DNA of 64,000 bases from CAZENU01 sp965222125 (lineage in GTDB: Bacteria > Chloroflexota > Dehalococcoidia > Lucifugimonadales > CAZENU01). Numbering within the stretch: position 1 is the stretch's first letter; every line of letters starts with the position of its first letter. The stretch is from contig CBDCTC010000003.1 of NCBI GenBank assembly GCA_965222125.1, positions 372,001 to 436,000 of the forward strand. The letters are read 5' to 3'. The translations under genes and the position numbers were made by a program. The notes beneath the pieces were generated by a model that was not told the origin of the DNA, did not search any database, and was given only the letters and a program-made list of their open reading frames with translations. This document shows positions 31,274-41,833 of the stretch, one piece after another.

Positions 31274-32311
31274 ATGAACGACTCCCGCTCAAGATCTCTC
31301 TACCGGCGCACCGGTGTGTCGTCGTGGTCCCGCCTCTCCGGCGGCGCCGTCTGGCTGCTGGCTGCCCTCGCCTGTTTGTCGTTCGCCGCCTGCGCGGGCG
31401 GCTCCGGCTCGATACTGTTCACCTCCGACAGGCAGGACGATCTGGAGGTCTACATGATTGATCCTGAGACGGGCGTGGAGCAGGCCCTGACGAACAGCCT
31501 GCCCGACGAGCACGCCCCCATGCTGTCGCCCGACGGCTCCATGGCCGCTTTCCTGTCCGAGGCCGAGGGGGGCATGGCCTTGGAGGTCATGCAGGTCGAC
31601 GGTACCGGGCGCAGGCGGCTCGGTCAGCCGACCGTGCGAATCGACAGCTACCGGTGGTCTCCCGACGGCGCTCGCATCGCCTACGTGTCGCAGGACGGGG
31701 TCGACTCGTTTCTCTACGTGATCGACACCGACGGCGGCGGCCCGATGCTGTTGACGGCGGTGCCGGTCGACCACGTCGGCGGCTGGTCCCCAAGGGGCGA
31801 CGCCGTCGTGTTCGCGGTGTCGTCGCACGGCAACCGGGGCATCTGGGTCCGGAACCCGGACGGCGTCAACGAGCTCAGGCTCACCGATCAGGACGACTAC
31901 CAGCCGGTGTGGTCCTCCGATGCGAAACGGATCGCCTTCCTGTCCCGCCGGGACGGCAATCCCGAGCTGTACGTGATGCTCGCCGACGGCTCCGAACAGA
32001 CCAGGCTGACCAACACCACCGAGCCCGAGTACCAGATCTCCTGGTCACCCAAGGGCAGGCAGATACTGTTCGTGTCCGAGCGCGACGGCAATCCCGAGAT
32101 ATACGTTACCGACGTCAGGGGCGACACCGTGCTGCGGCTGACCACGAACAACGTCCGGGACGAAGAGCCGGTGTGGTCGCCGGATGGGCGTCGTATAGCC
32201 TTTGTCTCCTACCTGGACGGCGACGCGGACATCTTCACCATGGACGTCGACGGCGACAAGCAGCGCCGCCTCACGAACAACGACTTCGAGGACACCGGCC
32301 CATCCTGGTAG
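31274..32311 (+). CDS. TolB-like PD40 beta-propeller lipoprotein
   Basis: 345 residues from ATG 31274 (MNDSRSRSLYRR). A lipoprotein signal ends in LACLSFAACAGG. The rest is about six PD40 blades with the repeating pattern W-S-P-D-G/K-x-x-I-A-F-V-S-x-x-D-G-N-P-E-I-Y-V (WSPDGARIAYVS, WSSDAKRIAFLS, WSPKGRQILFVS, WSPDGRRIAFVS), each followed by RLTN. The family includes TolB and DPP-type propellers; as a lone surface lipoprotein it may bind peptides or glycans. Single gene; a possible -10 (TGCTATACG) lies at 31179-31187. Confidence 0.87.
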   Translation: MNDSRSRSLYRRTGVSSWSRLSGGAVWLLAALACLSFAACAGGSGSILFTSDRQDDLEVYMIDPETGVEQALTNSLPDEHAPMLSPDGSMAAFLSEAEGGMALEVMQVDGTGRRRLGQPTVRIDSYRWSPDGARIAYVSQDGVDSFLYVIDTDGGGPMLLTAVPVDHVGGWSPRGDAVVFAVSSHGNRGIWVRNPDGVNELRLTDQDDYQPVWSSDAKRIAFLSRRDGNPELYVMLADGSEQTRLTNTTEPEYQISWSPKGRQILFVSERDGNPEIYVTDVRGDTVLRLTTNNVRDEEPVWSPDGRRIAFVSYLDGDADIFTMDVDGDKQRRLTNNDFEDTGPSW

Positions 32312-32344
32312 GCGGCCGCCACGGGCCGGTTTGCCACCGCGAGA

Positions 32345-32467
32345 GGAGACCTTTGCGTAACTCCCTTTTCGGGAAGCAGACGTGGTGGATATGCGCAGAG
32401 TTCCTATCTGGGAACACCACCCCTGGATTCCCGCCTGCGCGGGAATGACGGTTGTGCAAAGGTCTCC
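32345..32467. mobile_element. 123-bp MITE-like repeat, copy 1
   Basis: Ends GGAGACCTTTGCGTAA and TTGTGCAAAGGTCTCC are imperfect inverted repeats (14/16). A second 123-bp copy with the same layout lies at 47987-48109, both containing the hairpin TTCCCGCCTGCGCGGGAA. Confidence 0.75.
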
Positions 32468-32496
32468 GGGAGCGGGCCGCCGCCCGCCTGCCGCGC

Positions 32497-32505
32497 TGCT
32501 ATAAT
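32497..32505 (+). promoter_or_regulatory. Extended -10 promoter of proBA
   Basis: TGC-TATAAT-GG; perfect -10 with upstream TG. It overlaps a false ATG at 32504, so translation starts downstream at 32549. Confidence 0.65.
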
Positions 32506-32548
32506 GGCCGCGGGTTCCCGGGACGTTTCGATCCCCTCAGGTCTCCCT

Positions 32549-33721
32549 ATGCTGTCTCAAAAGGACCGTCATACAGCGCCGGCTCCGCAGCGCTCCAAAC
32601 GGGAGCGGCTTTCCTACGGCCGTGTCGTCGTCAAGGCGGGAACGACGCTTCTCACCGACGCCTCCGACCGCCTCGACCTTCAGATCATGGCGTCCCTGGT
32701 GGGACAGCTCGCGCATCTTCGCTCCGAGCATGCCGAGACGCTGCTGGTCTCCTCGGGCGCCGTCGCGGCGGGCCGCCACGTTCTCGGAATACCCAAAGGC
32801 AAACGCAACGTGCCGTTCAGACAGGTCCTCGCCGCCGCCGGCCAGGCCCGACTGATGCACGCTTACGAGCAGCTCTTCGACTGGCACGAGATCCCGGTTG
32901 CCCAGGCGCTGTTGACCCGCGCCGACTTCGGCGATCGGCTGGGCTATCTCAGTGTCCGCAACACTCTGCTGTCGCTGCTCGAGCTCGACGTCATCCCGAT
33001 CATCAACGAGAACGACGTTGTCGCGGTCGACGAGCTGACCGGCGAGGTGTTCGGCGACAACGACAACCTGTCGGCCCTGGTCGCCAACCTGGTCGACGCC
33101 GACCTGCTGGTGCTGCTGGGGCGCGTGGACGGGCTCTACACCGCCGACCCCAATCTCGACGCGGGCGCCGTGCTCGTGCCCACCGTCGAGCAGCTCGACG
33201 AGAGTGTGGAGGCCATGGGCGGCAGCTCCTGGGACGACCAGGGCAGGGGAGGCATGGAGACGAAGCTTCAGGCGGCCAGGCTTGCCACCGCCTCAGGGGT
33301 CGACGTCGTCATCGCCAGCGGCCTAGAACACGACGTTCTCCCCAGGCTGCTGGAAGGCGAGCGTATCGGCACATTCTTCCCGGCGACGGCCTCGAGGCTG
33401 GAGAGCCGCAAGCGGTGGATGCTCAGCCGACTCGCCGACAGCCGCGAAGTGGTCGTTGACTGGGGCGCGCGGCGCGCGCTGGTCGAGGGAAGCCGCAGCC
33501 TGCTGCCGGCCGGGATCGTCGAGGTGCTAGGCTCCTTCGACCGAGGCGAGGTCGTCTCCGTCCTCGACCCCGAACGCAAGAGGGTCGCCGCGGGGATAGT
33601 CAACTACGGCTCCGACGACCTGACCAAGATCAGGGGCTCGCAGTCGAACGAGATCGAGCGGCTCGTCGGCCGGCACTACGGCGACGAGGCCGTCCACCGC
33701 AACAACATGGTGGTCCTGTAG
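32549..33721 (+). CDS. proB: Glutamate 5-kinase
   Basis: 390 residues from ATG 32549. The amino-acid kinase domain (residues ~18-275) shows RVVVKAGTTLLTD, LLVSSGAVAAGRHVLG, IPIINENDVVAVDE, FGDNDNLSALVANLV and RGGMETKLQAARLA; residues ~295-380 are the C-terminal PUA domain (WGARRALVEGSRSLLPAGI, VAAGIVNYGSDDLTKI). It phosphorylates glutamate in the first step of proline synthesis and is normally feedback-inhibited by proline. Followed 13 bp later by proA. Confidence 0.94.
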   Translation: MLSQKDRHTAPAPQRSKRERLSYGRVVVKAGTTLLTDASDRLDLQIMASLVGQLAHLRSEHAETLLVSSGAVAAGRHVLGIPKGKRNVPFRQVLAAAGQARLMHAYEQLFDWHEIPVAQALLTRADFGDRLGYLSVRNTLLSLLELDVIPIINENDVVAVDELTGEVFGDNDNLSALVANLVDADLLVLLGRVDGLYTADPNLDAGAVLVPTVEQLDESVEAMGGSSWDDQGRGGMETKLQAARLATASGVDVVIASGLEHDVLPRLLEGERIGTFFPATASRLESRKRWMLSRLADSREVVVDWGARRALVEGSRSLLPAGIVEVLGSFDRGEVVSVLDPERKRVAAGIVNYGSDDLTKIRGSQSNEIERLVGRHYGDEAVHRNNMVVL

Positions 33722-33734
33722 GACGGAGAGAGCG

Positions 33735-35018
33735 ATGGCAACCGCGACCACGACGACGACCGACCTGGAACGCATCGGCGACGACGCTCGCATGGCGTCG
33801 CGGCGTCTGGGGAGACTGCCGGGCAGCGCCAAGAACGGTGCGCTGGCCAGCATCGCGGCCGAGCTCGTATCGCGCGAGGCGGAGATACTGGCCGCCAACG
33901 AGAAGGACATGGCCGCGGGACGCGGCGGCGGTCTCACGGACGCCGTCCTGGACCGTCTTCTCATCACGCGGGAAACACTGCACGGCATGGCTGCGGGCGT
34001 CAGCCAGGTTCAGGCGCTGCCCGACCCGCTCGGCGAGACGTTCGACGTTCGAGAGGCGCCGAACGGCCTCAGGCTCGCCAAGCGCAGGGTGCCCCTGGGC
34101 GTGGTGTGCGCGATCTACGAGAGTCGGCCGAACGTCACGGTCGACATCGCCGCGCTGTGCATCAAGTCCGGGAACGCCATCATTCTGCGCGGGGGCAAAG
34201 AGGCGATACACTCCAACTCGACGCTGGCCCGGGTCATACGCGAGGCGATTGACGCTGCCGGGCTTCCCAGGAACGCGGTGCAGCTCATCGAGTCGACGGA
34301 CCGGGCGCTGGTCGGCCGGCTGCTGACGATGAAGGAGCATATCGACCTTGTGGTGCCGCGCGGCGGGGCCGAGCTGGTGCGGCGCGTGGCCGACGAGGCG
34401 ACGATGCCCGCGATCACCGGAGGCATCGGCGTGTGCCACACGTACGTGGACCGAGCGGCAGACCTCGACATGGCCGTGCGCATCGCCTCCAACGCCAAGC
34501 TCTCGCGCCCGTACGTCTGCAACGCGCTGGACACCCTGCTCGTCCACTCGGCCATCGCGCCGCAGCTCCTGCCGCGCATCGCCGCCGAATGGACGGACGC
34601 CGGGGTCGAGCTCAGGTGCGATCGCCGCGCCCTCACGATACTCGGTGGAGGCGCAGGCGAGGCAACCGTGCCTGCCTCCGATGGCGACTGGGGCACGGAG
34701 TTCCTGTCGCTCACGGCGGCCGTCAAGGTCGTGGACTCGATAGACGAGGCCCTGGACCACATCGACACGTACACGTCCGGCCACACGGAGGCGATAGTCA
34801 CCGACAGCTACGCCGCCGCCAACCGGTTCCTCGACGAGGTCGACGCCGGAGTCGTGATGGTCAATACCTCGACCCGGTTCAACGACGGCGGCGAGTTCGG
34901 ACTCGGCGCCGAGGTCGGTATCAGTACGAACAAGCTGCACGCCAGGGGGCCGATAGGTCTCAACGAGCTGACATCTTACAAGTGGACGGTCACGGGCAGT
35001 GGGCAGGTCCGCGTCTAG
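33735..35018 (+). CDS. proA: Gamma-glutamyl phosphate reductase (glutamate-5-semialdehyde dehydrogenase)
   Basis: 427 residues. Aldehyde-dehydrogenase fold with ESRPNVTVDIAALCIKSGNA, ILRGGKEAIHSN, DLVVPRGGAELVR, GGIGVCHTYVD, and the catalytic Cys in RPYVCNALDTLLVH. It reduces glutamyl phosphate with NADPH to the semialdehyde, the second step of proline synthesis. Second gene of the proBA operon; nothing unusual. Confidence 0.94.
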   Translation: MATATTTTTDLERIGDDARMASRRLGRLPGSAKNGALASIAAELVSREAEILAANEKDMAAGRGGGLTDAVLDRLLITRETLHGMAAGVSQVQALPDPLGETFDVREAPNGLRLAKRRVPLGVVCAIYESRPNVTVDIAALCIKSGNAIILRGGKEAIHSNSTLARVIREAIDAAGLPRNAVQLIESTDRALVGRLLTMKEHIDLVVPRGGAELVRRVADEATMPAITGGIGVCHTYVDRAADLDMAVRIASNAKLSRPYVCNALDTLLVHSAIAPQLLPRIAAEWTDAGVELRCDRRALTILGGGAGEATVPASDGDWGTEFLSLTAAVKVVDSIDEALDHIDTYTSGHTEAIVTDSYAAANRFLDEVDAGVVMVNTSTRFNDGGEFGLGAEVGISTNKLHARGPIGLNELTSYKWTVTGSGQVRV

Positions 35019-35105
35019 CCGGAAGCGAGCGCCGTTTGCCGCTTTTACCGGCGAGACGGAGCTGGACGAGGACCTGATAGCGGGCCCGTACCGCGGAGGG
35101 ACAAT

Positions 35106-35420
35106 GTGATCGACTTCTACTTCGAGCGCGAGTGTAGGACGCCGCAGTCCGAGTGCTACACGGTGATGCAGGACGACAACGCGCTCGGCCGGGTCGACGT
35201 CCACTTCGCGCAGAACATCATCCACGCCACGCTGAGCATCGCGGAGAGCCTGACCAACGACGACATTCAGTTCCTGGTCGATAGGATCGACGAGGAACTG
35301 CTCGACTCGGTCGGCATCAACCGGGAGGAGGTCATCGTCCACGTCCATCAGGGGCGCGACCTAGGCGTATTCAGCACCCGAAACTTCGAGGGCAACGGCG
35401 GCCACGAGCGCGTGAACTAG
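35106..35420 (+). CDS. Conserved-looking small protein, function unknown
   Basis: 104 residues from GTG 35106 with GGAGGG 5 nt upstream. Mixed alpha/beta, acidic: IDFYFERECRTPQSECYTVM, then LGRVDVHFAQNIIHATLSIA, then NDDIQFLVDRIDEELLDSVG and EEVIVHVHQGRDLGVF. No membrane segment, no known motif. It lies 87 bp after proA and 81 bp before the flavin reductase on the same strand, so it may be co-transcribed with either. Confidence 0.65.
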   Translation: MIDFYFERECRTPQSECYTVMQDDNALGRVDVHFAQNIIHATLSIAESLTNDDIQFLVDRIDEELLDSVGINREEVIVHVHQGRDLGVFSTRNFEGNGGHERVN

Positions 35421-35501
35421 CCGGGGCCGCAGCTCCCCCGGCCGCCGTGCGTCGACAGGAGGTTAGTCCGGCCGCCTCATGGCGGGCGGCCGGTTTCGTC
35501 A

Positions 35502-36089
35502 ATGGACTACGCCAACGTCGCCCCGATGATGGGGCAGCTATGGTCGCCCATCGCGGCCGTGACCAGTTCCTGGCGCGGACGGGACAACGCGCAGATCGCC
35601 GTCGCCATCGCCGGAGCGTCCATCGTGCCGGACAAGCCCAGGGTGGTCGTGCAGATATACAAGCGCAACTTCAGCCACAACATGATCTACCGCGGCGGCG
35701 TATTCGTCCTGAACTTCCTGCGGCAAGGCCAGTTACAGCCGATTCACGACTTCGGCCTGCGCTCCGGCAGAATCTACCAGAAGCTGGAGGGCTACGACTA
35801 TGAGGAGCGCTTGATCGGCGTCCCGGTACTGCGCGACTGCTGGGGCTACCTCGAGTGCCTCGTGGTCAATGCCATGGACGGCGGCGACATGACGTGCTTC
35901 CTGGCCGACGTAGTGGCCGGCAACACTCTCTCGGACGGCCCGCCGTTGACATGGAGGCAGGCCAAGCGGGACATCCCGGCCGAGTGGGCGAAGGAGTGGG
36001 AGCAGAAGATCAGCAAGGAGATTCACCACTCGGCCGCGCGGATGGAGGACATAAACCTCACGCCCTATCGCCGCCCCCGTGTGCTCTAG
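35502..36089 (+). CDS. Flavin reductase-like (FMN-binding split-barrel) protein
   Basis: 195 residues. The split-barrel opening is recognisable: MMGQLWSPIAAVTSSWRGRDN (substrate of the usual P-x-x-V-x-x-V-T pattern), NAQIAVAIAGASIVPDKPRV and VQIYKRNFSHNMIYRGGVFVLNFL. Such proteins bind FMN and reduce it with NAD(P)H or use it directly. It starts 9 bp-coupled to lutA (next gene at 36099), so it may pass electrons or flavin to the lactate-oxidising complex; that link is inferred from position only. Confidence 0.78.
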   Translation: MDYANVAPMMGQLWSPIAAVTSSWRGRDNAQIAVAIAGASIVPDKPRVVVQIYKRNFSHNMIYRGGVFVLNFLRQGQLQPIHDFGLRSGRIYQKLEGYDYEERLIGVPVLRDCWGYLECLVVNAMDGGDMTCFLADVVAGNTLSDGPPLTWRQAKRDIPAEWAKEWEQKISKEIHHSAARMEDINLTPYRRPRVL

Positions 36090-36098
36090 GCGGCCACG

Positions 36099-36902
36099 AT
36101 GAGCGACTCCACCAAGCCCGTCGCCGCGTCGCTGTTCGTGACCTGCGTCGTCGACCAGTTCTACCCCGAGGTGGGCGAGAGCACCGTCGCCGTGCTCTCC
36201 CGGCTTGGAGTAGACGTGGACTTCCCCAGGGGCCAGACCTGCTGCGGACAGCCGGCCTTCAACTCGGGCTACTGGAACGACGCGCTCCCGCTGGCGAGGC
36301 GCACGCTGGATGTCCTCGACGGCGCCGCGTACGTCGTGGTGCCGTCCGGTTCCTGCGCCGCGATGCTCCGGGTGTTCTACACCGAGCTGCTCCACGACTG
36401 CCCCGATCTGCTCGCGAAGGCGCAACGGCTCGCGCCGCGAGTGTTCGAGCTCTCGGAGTTCGTCGTCGACGTTCTCGGCGTCACCGACGTATCGAGCGTG
36501 GGTGCCGGGGCGTCGCCCGCGGCGGGACGGAAGGCCGCGTACCATTCCTCCTGCCACCTCGCCCGCGAGCTTGGCGTGGTCGGCCAGCCTCGGGCCCTGC
36601 TCGGATCGCTGTCCGGCACCGAGCTCGTCGACATGGACCAGGCTGAGGTCTGCTGCGGCTTCGGCGGCACCTTCTCGGTCAAGTACCCGGAGATCTCCGC
36701 GGCGATGCTCCAGGACAAGCTGGACGCGATTCGAGACTCCGGCGCCGACACGGTCGTGGCCTGTGACAGCAGCTGCCTGATGCAGATCGGCGGCGGTCTG
36801 AGCCGCCAGGGGATCGACGTGCGCCCCCTCCACGTCGCCCAGGTGCTCGACGAGGCGACGCGTCTGGTCTCCGGCTTCGCAAGCGGGGAGGTATCGAAGT
36901 GA
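36099..36902 (+). CDS. lutA: L-lactate utilisation protein LutA ((Fe-S)-binding)
   Basis: 267 residues. Two CCG-domain halves: VTCVVDQFYPEVGEST, GQTCCGQPAFNSGYW and PSGSCAAML in the first; YHSSCHLARELGVVGQPR and AEVCCGFGGTFSVKYPEIS in the second. This cysteine pattern is that of LutA/YkgE. With LutB and LutC it forms the iron-sulfur complex that oxidises L-lactate to pyruvate. Overlaps lutB by GTGA. Confidence 0.92.
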   Translation: MSDSTKPVAASLFVTCVVDQFYPEVGESTVAVLSRLGVDVDFPRGQTCCGQPAFNSGYWNDALPLARRTLDVLDGAAYVVVPSGSCAAMLRVFYTELLHDCPDLLAKAQRLAPRVFELSEFVVDVLGVTDVSSVGAGASPAAGRKAAYHSSCHLARELGVVGQPRALLGSLSGTELVDMDQAEVCCGFGGTFSVKYPEISAAMLQDKLDAIRDSGADTVVACDSSCLMQIGGGLSRQGIDVRPLHVAQVLDEATRLVSGFASGEVSK

Positions 36903-38320
36903 AGTCCACGACGCGCGACTTCAAACGGGCGGCTGCTGCCGCGGTAGGCAACAGGCAGGTTCAGGCTAACCTCGACGGCCTGTATCGGGGCTTCCATCAG
37001 GCCCGCGAGCAGGCCGCCGCGGACACACCTGACTGGGAATCGATGCGTGACCGCGGACGCGAGGTCAAGGCCCACACTCTGGACAATCTCGACCACTACC
37101 TGGAGATGGCCGAGCGCAACGTCCTGGCGGCCGGCGGCAACGTCTTTTTCGCCGGCGACGCCGAGGCGGCTGCCAGGTACGTGTTGGACCTGGCGCGGGA
37201 CAGAGGCGTACGGGTCGCCATCAAGAGCAAGTCGATGTTATCCGAGGAGATGGGGCTGAACGAACTGCTCACGAAGGAGGGTGTCGAGCCGGTAGAGACC
37301 GACCTCGGCGAGTACATCATCCAGCTGGCGGACGAGACCCCGTTTCACATCATCGCGCCCGCCATCCACAAGTCGAGGGAAGAAGTCTCCACGCTTTTCC
37401 AGGAGAAGCACGGCACGCGGCGCCACGAGGATATCGAGGACCTGACCGCCGAGGCGCGCGACCAGCTCCGCGGCAAGTTCGTACAGGCCGACATGGGCAT
37501 CACCGGCGCCAACTTCGTGGTGGCGGAGACCGGCACGGTCGTCCTGGTGACAAACGAGGGCAACGGCCGTATGTGTACGTCGATGCCCCGCATACACGTG
37601 GCCATCATGGGAATGGAGAGAGTCGTACCCTCAATGGAGGACATGGGAATCTTCCTGCGGCTCCTGATCCGGTCGGCCACCGGACAGCGCATAAGCAGCT
37701 ACGTGACGACGGTCACCGGGCCCAGAGCGACGGATGCCGAGGACGGACCGGACGAGTTCCATCTGGTCGTAGTCGACAACGGCCGGTCTCGCCTCCTGGC
37801 CGACCCGGAGCTGCGCGAGGCGCTGTTCTGCATCCGCTGCGGGGCCTGCCTCAACGCCTGCCCCGTCTATCGGAAGGTGGGCGGACACGCCTACGGCTGG
37901 GTATACCCGGGCCCCATCGGCGCGGTCGTGTCGCCGATGTTGACCGATCTATCCGACGCACGCGATCTGCCTTACGCCTCCACCCTGTGCGGCAACTGCC
38001 GTGAGGTGTGCCCGGTACGGATCGACATCCCGCGCATGTTGCTGCACCTGCGCAAGGAGCTCACCCACGGCGAGACCTACCCCGATGCGCGGAGCGCGCC
38101 CCTGTCGGAGAAGCTCGCGATGAAGCTGTGGCGGATCGCGGTGGGCAGCCCGCTGGCGATGCGCGCGGCGAATGTTCTGGGCAGGCTCGCCCTGGCGCCG
38201 CTGCGCCGCGGCGGTCGGGTGCCACGGATTCCCGGGCCGCTCTCGGGCTGGACGCGGCACCGGGACTTTCCGGCTCTGGCCGCGCGGCCGTTCAGAACGC
38301 GATGGCGGAAGCACCGATGA
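36899..38320 (+). CDS. lutB: L-lactate utilisation protein LutB (iron-sulfur)
   Basis: 473 residues, GTG 36899 overlapping the lutA stop. N-terminal LUD domain (VRVAIKSKSMLSEEMGLNEL, ETGTVVLVTNEGNGRM) followed by a ferredoxin-like domain with CIRCGACLNACPVYRKVGG and CGNCREVCPVRIDIPRML, giving two [4Fe-4S] clusters. C-terminal LutB/LldF tail (WTRHRDFPALAARPFRTRW). It is the electron-carrying subunit of the lactate oxidase complex. Overlaps lutC by ATGA. Confidence 0.93.
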   Translation: MKSTTRDFKRAAAAAVGNRQVQANLDGLYRGFHQAREQAAADTPDWESMRDRGREVKAHTLDNLDHYLEMAERNVLAAGGNVFFAGDAEAAARYVLDLARDRGVRVAIKSKSMLSEEMGLNELLTKEGVEPVETDLGEYIIQLADETPFHIIAPAIHKSREEVSTLFQEKHGTRRHEDIEDLTAEARDQLRGKFVQADMGITGANFVVAETGTVVLVTNEGNGRMCTSMPRIHVAIMGMERVVPSMEDMGIFLRLLIRSATGQRISSYVTTVTGPRATDAEDGPDEFHLVVVDNGRSRLLADPELREALFCIRCGACLNACPVYRKVGGHAYGWVYPGPIGAVVSPMLTDLSDARDLPYASTLCGNCREVCPVRIDIPRMLLHLRKELTHGETYPDARSAPLSEKLAMKLWRIAVGSPLAMRAANVLGRLALAPLRRGGRVPRIPGPLSGWTRHRDFPALAARPFRTRWRKHR

Positions 38321-39060
38321 CCGGGCGCGACGCCTTCTTCGCGACCATCCGCCAGGCTCTCGGCCGCACGTCGGGTGACGGCCTGCCTGACGACACCGCG
38401 CTGCTGCCCGATGCAGGCGCGCTGGACGAGCGCGCCGCCGCGATCGTCGACGACTGCCGGCAGAGGAGCGCCGAGTTGATGTCGGCCCTGGAGGAGTCGT
38501 CGGCGCGGGCGGGCTGCGTCGTTCGACGGGTAGAATCGCCCGCGGAAGCCGGCCGGTACGCCGCGGCCGTCGCGGCCGACCACGGCGCACGGGCCGTCGT
38601 CCGGGCCGCGCATTCCGTCCTCGACGAGATGGGGCTGGCAGAGGCGCTGGAGGGAAGGGGGATCGAACTGTTCGGGCCGAACGGCGGCAGAGGCGATCGC
38701 GCCGGGCCCGGACGGGCAGAGCGGGAGGCGCTCCGAGAAAAGACGCTGGAGGCGGCAGTCGGCGTCACCGGCGTCGACTACGCCGTGGCGGAGACCGGCT
38801 CGGCGGTGATCGTCGCGGGACCCGGTGTGGCCCGGCTTGCGTCGCTGCTTCCGCCGGTGCACGTGGCAGTCGTGACGAGCGGGCAGGTCCTACCCGGCCT
38901 GGACGAGCTGTTCGTGCTGCGAAGGCGAGACATGCTGCGCCGTCCCGGTCGCGACTACATGAACGTCATCAGCGGGCCCAGCCGGTCGGCCGACATCGAG
39001 TACACGCTCGTCACGGGCGTCCACGGGCCCGGCGAGGTGCATGTGGTGCTGGTTCAGTAG
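38317..39060 (+). CDS. lutC: L-lactate utilisation protein LutC (LUD domain)
   Basis: 247 residues from ATG 38317, overlapping the lutB stop. LUD domain with VGVTGVDYAVAETGSAVIVA, RLASLLPPVHVAVVTSGQVL and GPSRSADIEYTLVTGVHGPG at the C-terminus, all typical of LutC/YkgG. Completes the lutABC set. Its last 7 bases overlap the end of the DUF362 gene on the other strand. Confidence 0.92.
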   Translation: MTGRDAFFATIRQALGRTSGDGLPDDTALLPDAGALDERAAAIVDDCRQRSAELMSALEESSARAGCVVRRVESPAEAGRYAAAVAADHGARAVVRAAHSVLDEMGLAEALEGRGIELFGPNGGRGDRAGPGRAEREALREKTLEAAVGVTGVDYAVAETGSAVIVAGPGVARLASLLPPVHVAVVTSGQVLPGLDELFVLRRRDMLRRPGRDYMNVISGPSRSADIEYTLVTGVHGPGEVHVVLVQ

Positions 39061-40184
39061 CCGCGGAACAGCTCGCCCCAGCCGGTCTTCATCGCCTCGC
39101 GGACACGCTTGCGGCCCACGAACCGCAGCCAGTAGGCGTTGTGGTACAGGTTCGAGGCCGCGAACGACCACGGCGCGATCGGCGAACGCAGCAACATGTT
39201 CTCCAGGGGCTTCAACGGGCCCCAGTAGATCATCTTCTGGCCATTGCTGGCGAAGGTGTTCTCTCCGCCCTTGAACCGCCAATTCACCTCGGAGATGTCC
39301 TCGCCCACGACGTCGATCCGGTCGACGTCGCCGCACCCCAGGCCCATCTCGTCGGCCAGCGCTATGAAGCGTATCGACATTGGGTCGAATCCCATGATCT
39401 TGGCCGCGACGGCGTCGACTGCCACCTGGTCCGCGCCGGCGAGTATGACGTTCTTCTCGTGCCAGCGCATCGCCCTGGGCCCCGGGCCGTCTCCCGCGAA
39501 GGTCCCGTCCGTGACCGCGAATATCCCGGAATGGATCTCCTTCTGGATATTCAGCAGGTCGACCAGGGTGTCGTGGATCACGGAGTGGGTCCAGTGGCGT
39601 TTACGGTTCAGCAGCCCGCCGAAGGCGTTCTTCATCGCGCCGGTGATAGTCGTGAACACGTGGGTCTTGACCGTGGGCAGGTGAAGGACGTTCTTGCCGG
39701 GGAACATCTCCGGGATCTGGATGCCTTCCGGATATATGTCGTCGAGCACCAGCATCTTGGCGCGAGGCTTGTAGGGCACCCACTCGACCGGGGGATAGTC
39801 CAGGAACACGCTTTGCAGGCCGTGCTTGCGCTCCACCGCCTCGTGTTTGTTGTTGGCCGCGCCCTCTCTCGGGTCGACGACAACGGTCCCGTTGTGGGTC
39901 GGTATCAGCTCGTCGTAGCCGTCCTCTTTGAGCGTCCGGATCACGCCGTCGAGCTGCCAGGGGGTCGTCGAGCACGCCGGGTAGTAGTGCTGCCAGGAGA
40001 TGTTGATCTTCAGCAGCGTCGCCGCGTACCTGGGAAGGAACGACGAGTAGTCCGCAAGACGCATCGCGCGCGCGACGTCGTCCAGCACCGTGTGGGGCGT
40101 CGCGTAGACCACCGCGACCTTGGGAGGGGCCGCCGCGGCGGCAACGCCGCCCTCGGCGGCCTGCGTCTGGGTAGAGTACGCCAA
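39054..40184 (-). CDS. DUF362-domain protein
   Basis: 376 residues if started at TTG 40184 (GGAGG 11 nt upstream); the start is uncertain because no ATG precedes the conserved KVAVVYATPHTVLDDVARAM. The DUF362 core is clear: LLKINISWQHYYPACSTTPW, KNVLHLPTVKTHVFTTITGA, AMKNAFGGLL and AVTDGTFAGDGPGPR, DQVAVDAVAAKIMGFDP. Many DUF362 proteins carry a C-terminal 2x[4Fe-4S] ferredoxin; this one has no such Cys clusters. Function unknown. Follows rpoD by 77 bp. Confidence 0.82.
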   Translation of the reverse strand: MAYSTQTQAAEGGVAAAAAPPKVAVVYATPHTVLDDVARAMRLADYSSFLPRYAATLLKINISWQHYYPACSTTPWQLDGVIRTLKEDGYDELIPTHNGTVVVDPREGAANNKHEAVERKHGLQSVFLDYPPVEWVPYKPRAKMLVLDDIYPEGIQIPEMFPGKNVLHLPTVKTHVFTTITGAMKNAFGGLLNRKRHWTHSVIHDTLVDLLNIQKEIHSGIFAVTDGTFAGDGPGPRAMRWHEKNVILAGADQVAVDAVAAKIMGFDPMSIRFIALADEMGLGCGDVDRIDVVGEDISEVNWRFKGGENTFASNGQKMIYWGPLKPLENMLLRSPIAPWSFAASNLYHNAYWLRFVGRKRVREAMKTGWGELFRGY

Positions 40185-40261
40185 CGTAGTCTGGGCCTCC
40201 GCTGCCGGTGCCCGCCGCCGGCGCCTTCGAGGCGGTCCGGGCGGATTGGACCGGCGGCCGG

Positions 40262-41785
<1,524 letters not shown>

Positions 41786-41833
41786 AGGTTATTCAACCTC
41801 GTCCTTACGGAGCGGCTGGCCCGGGGGTGCTTG

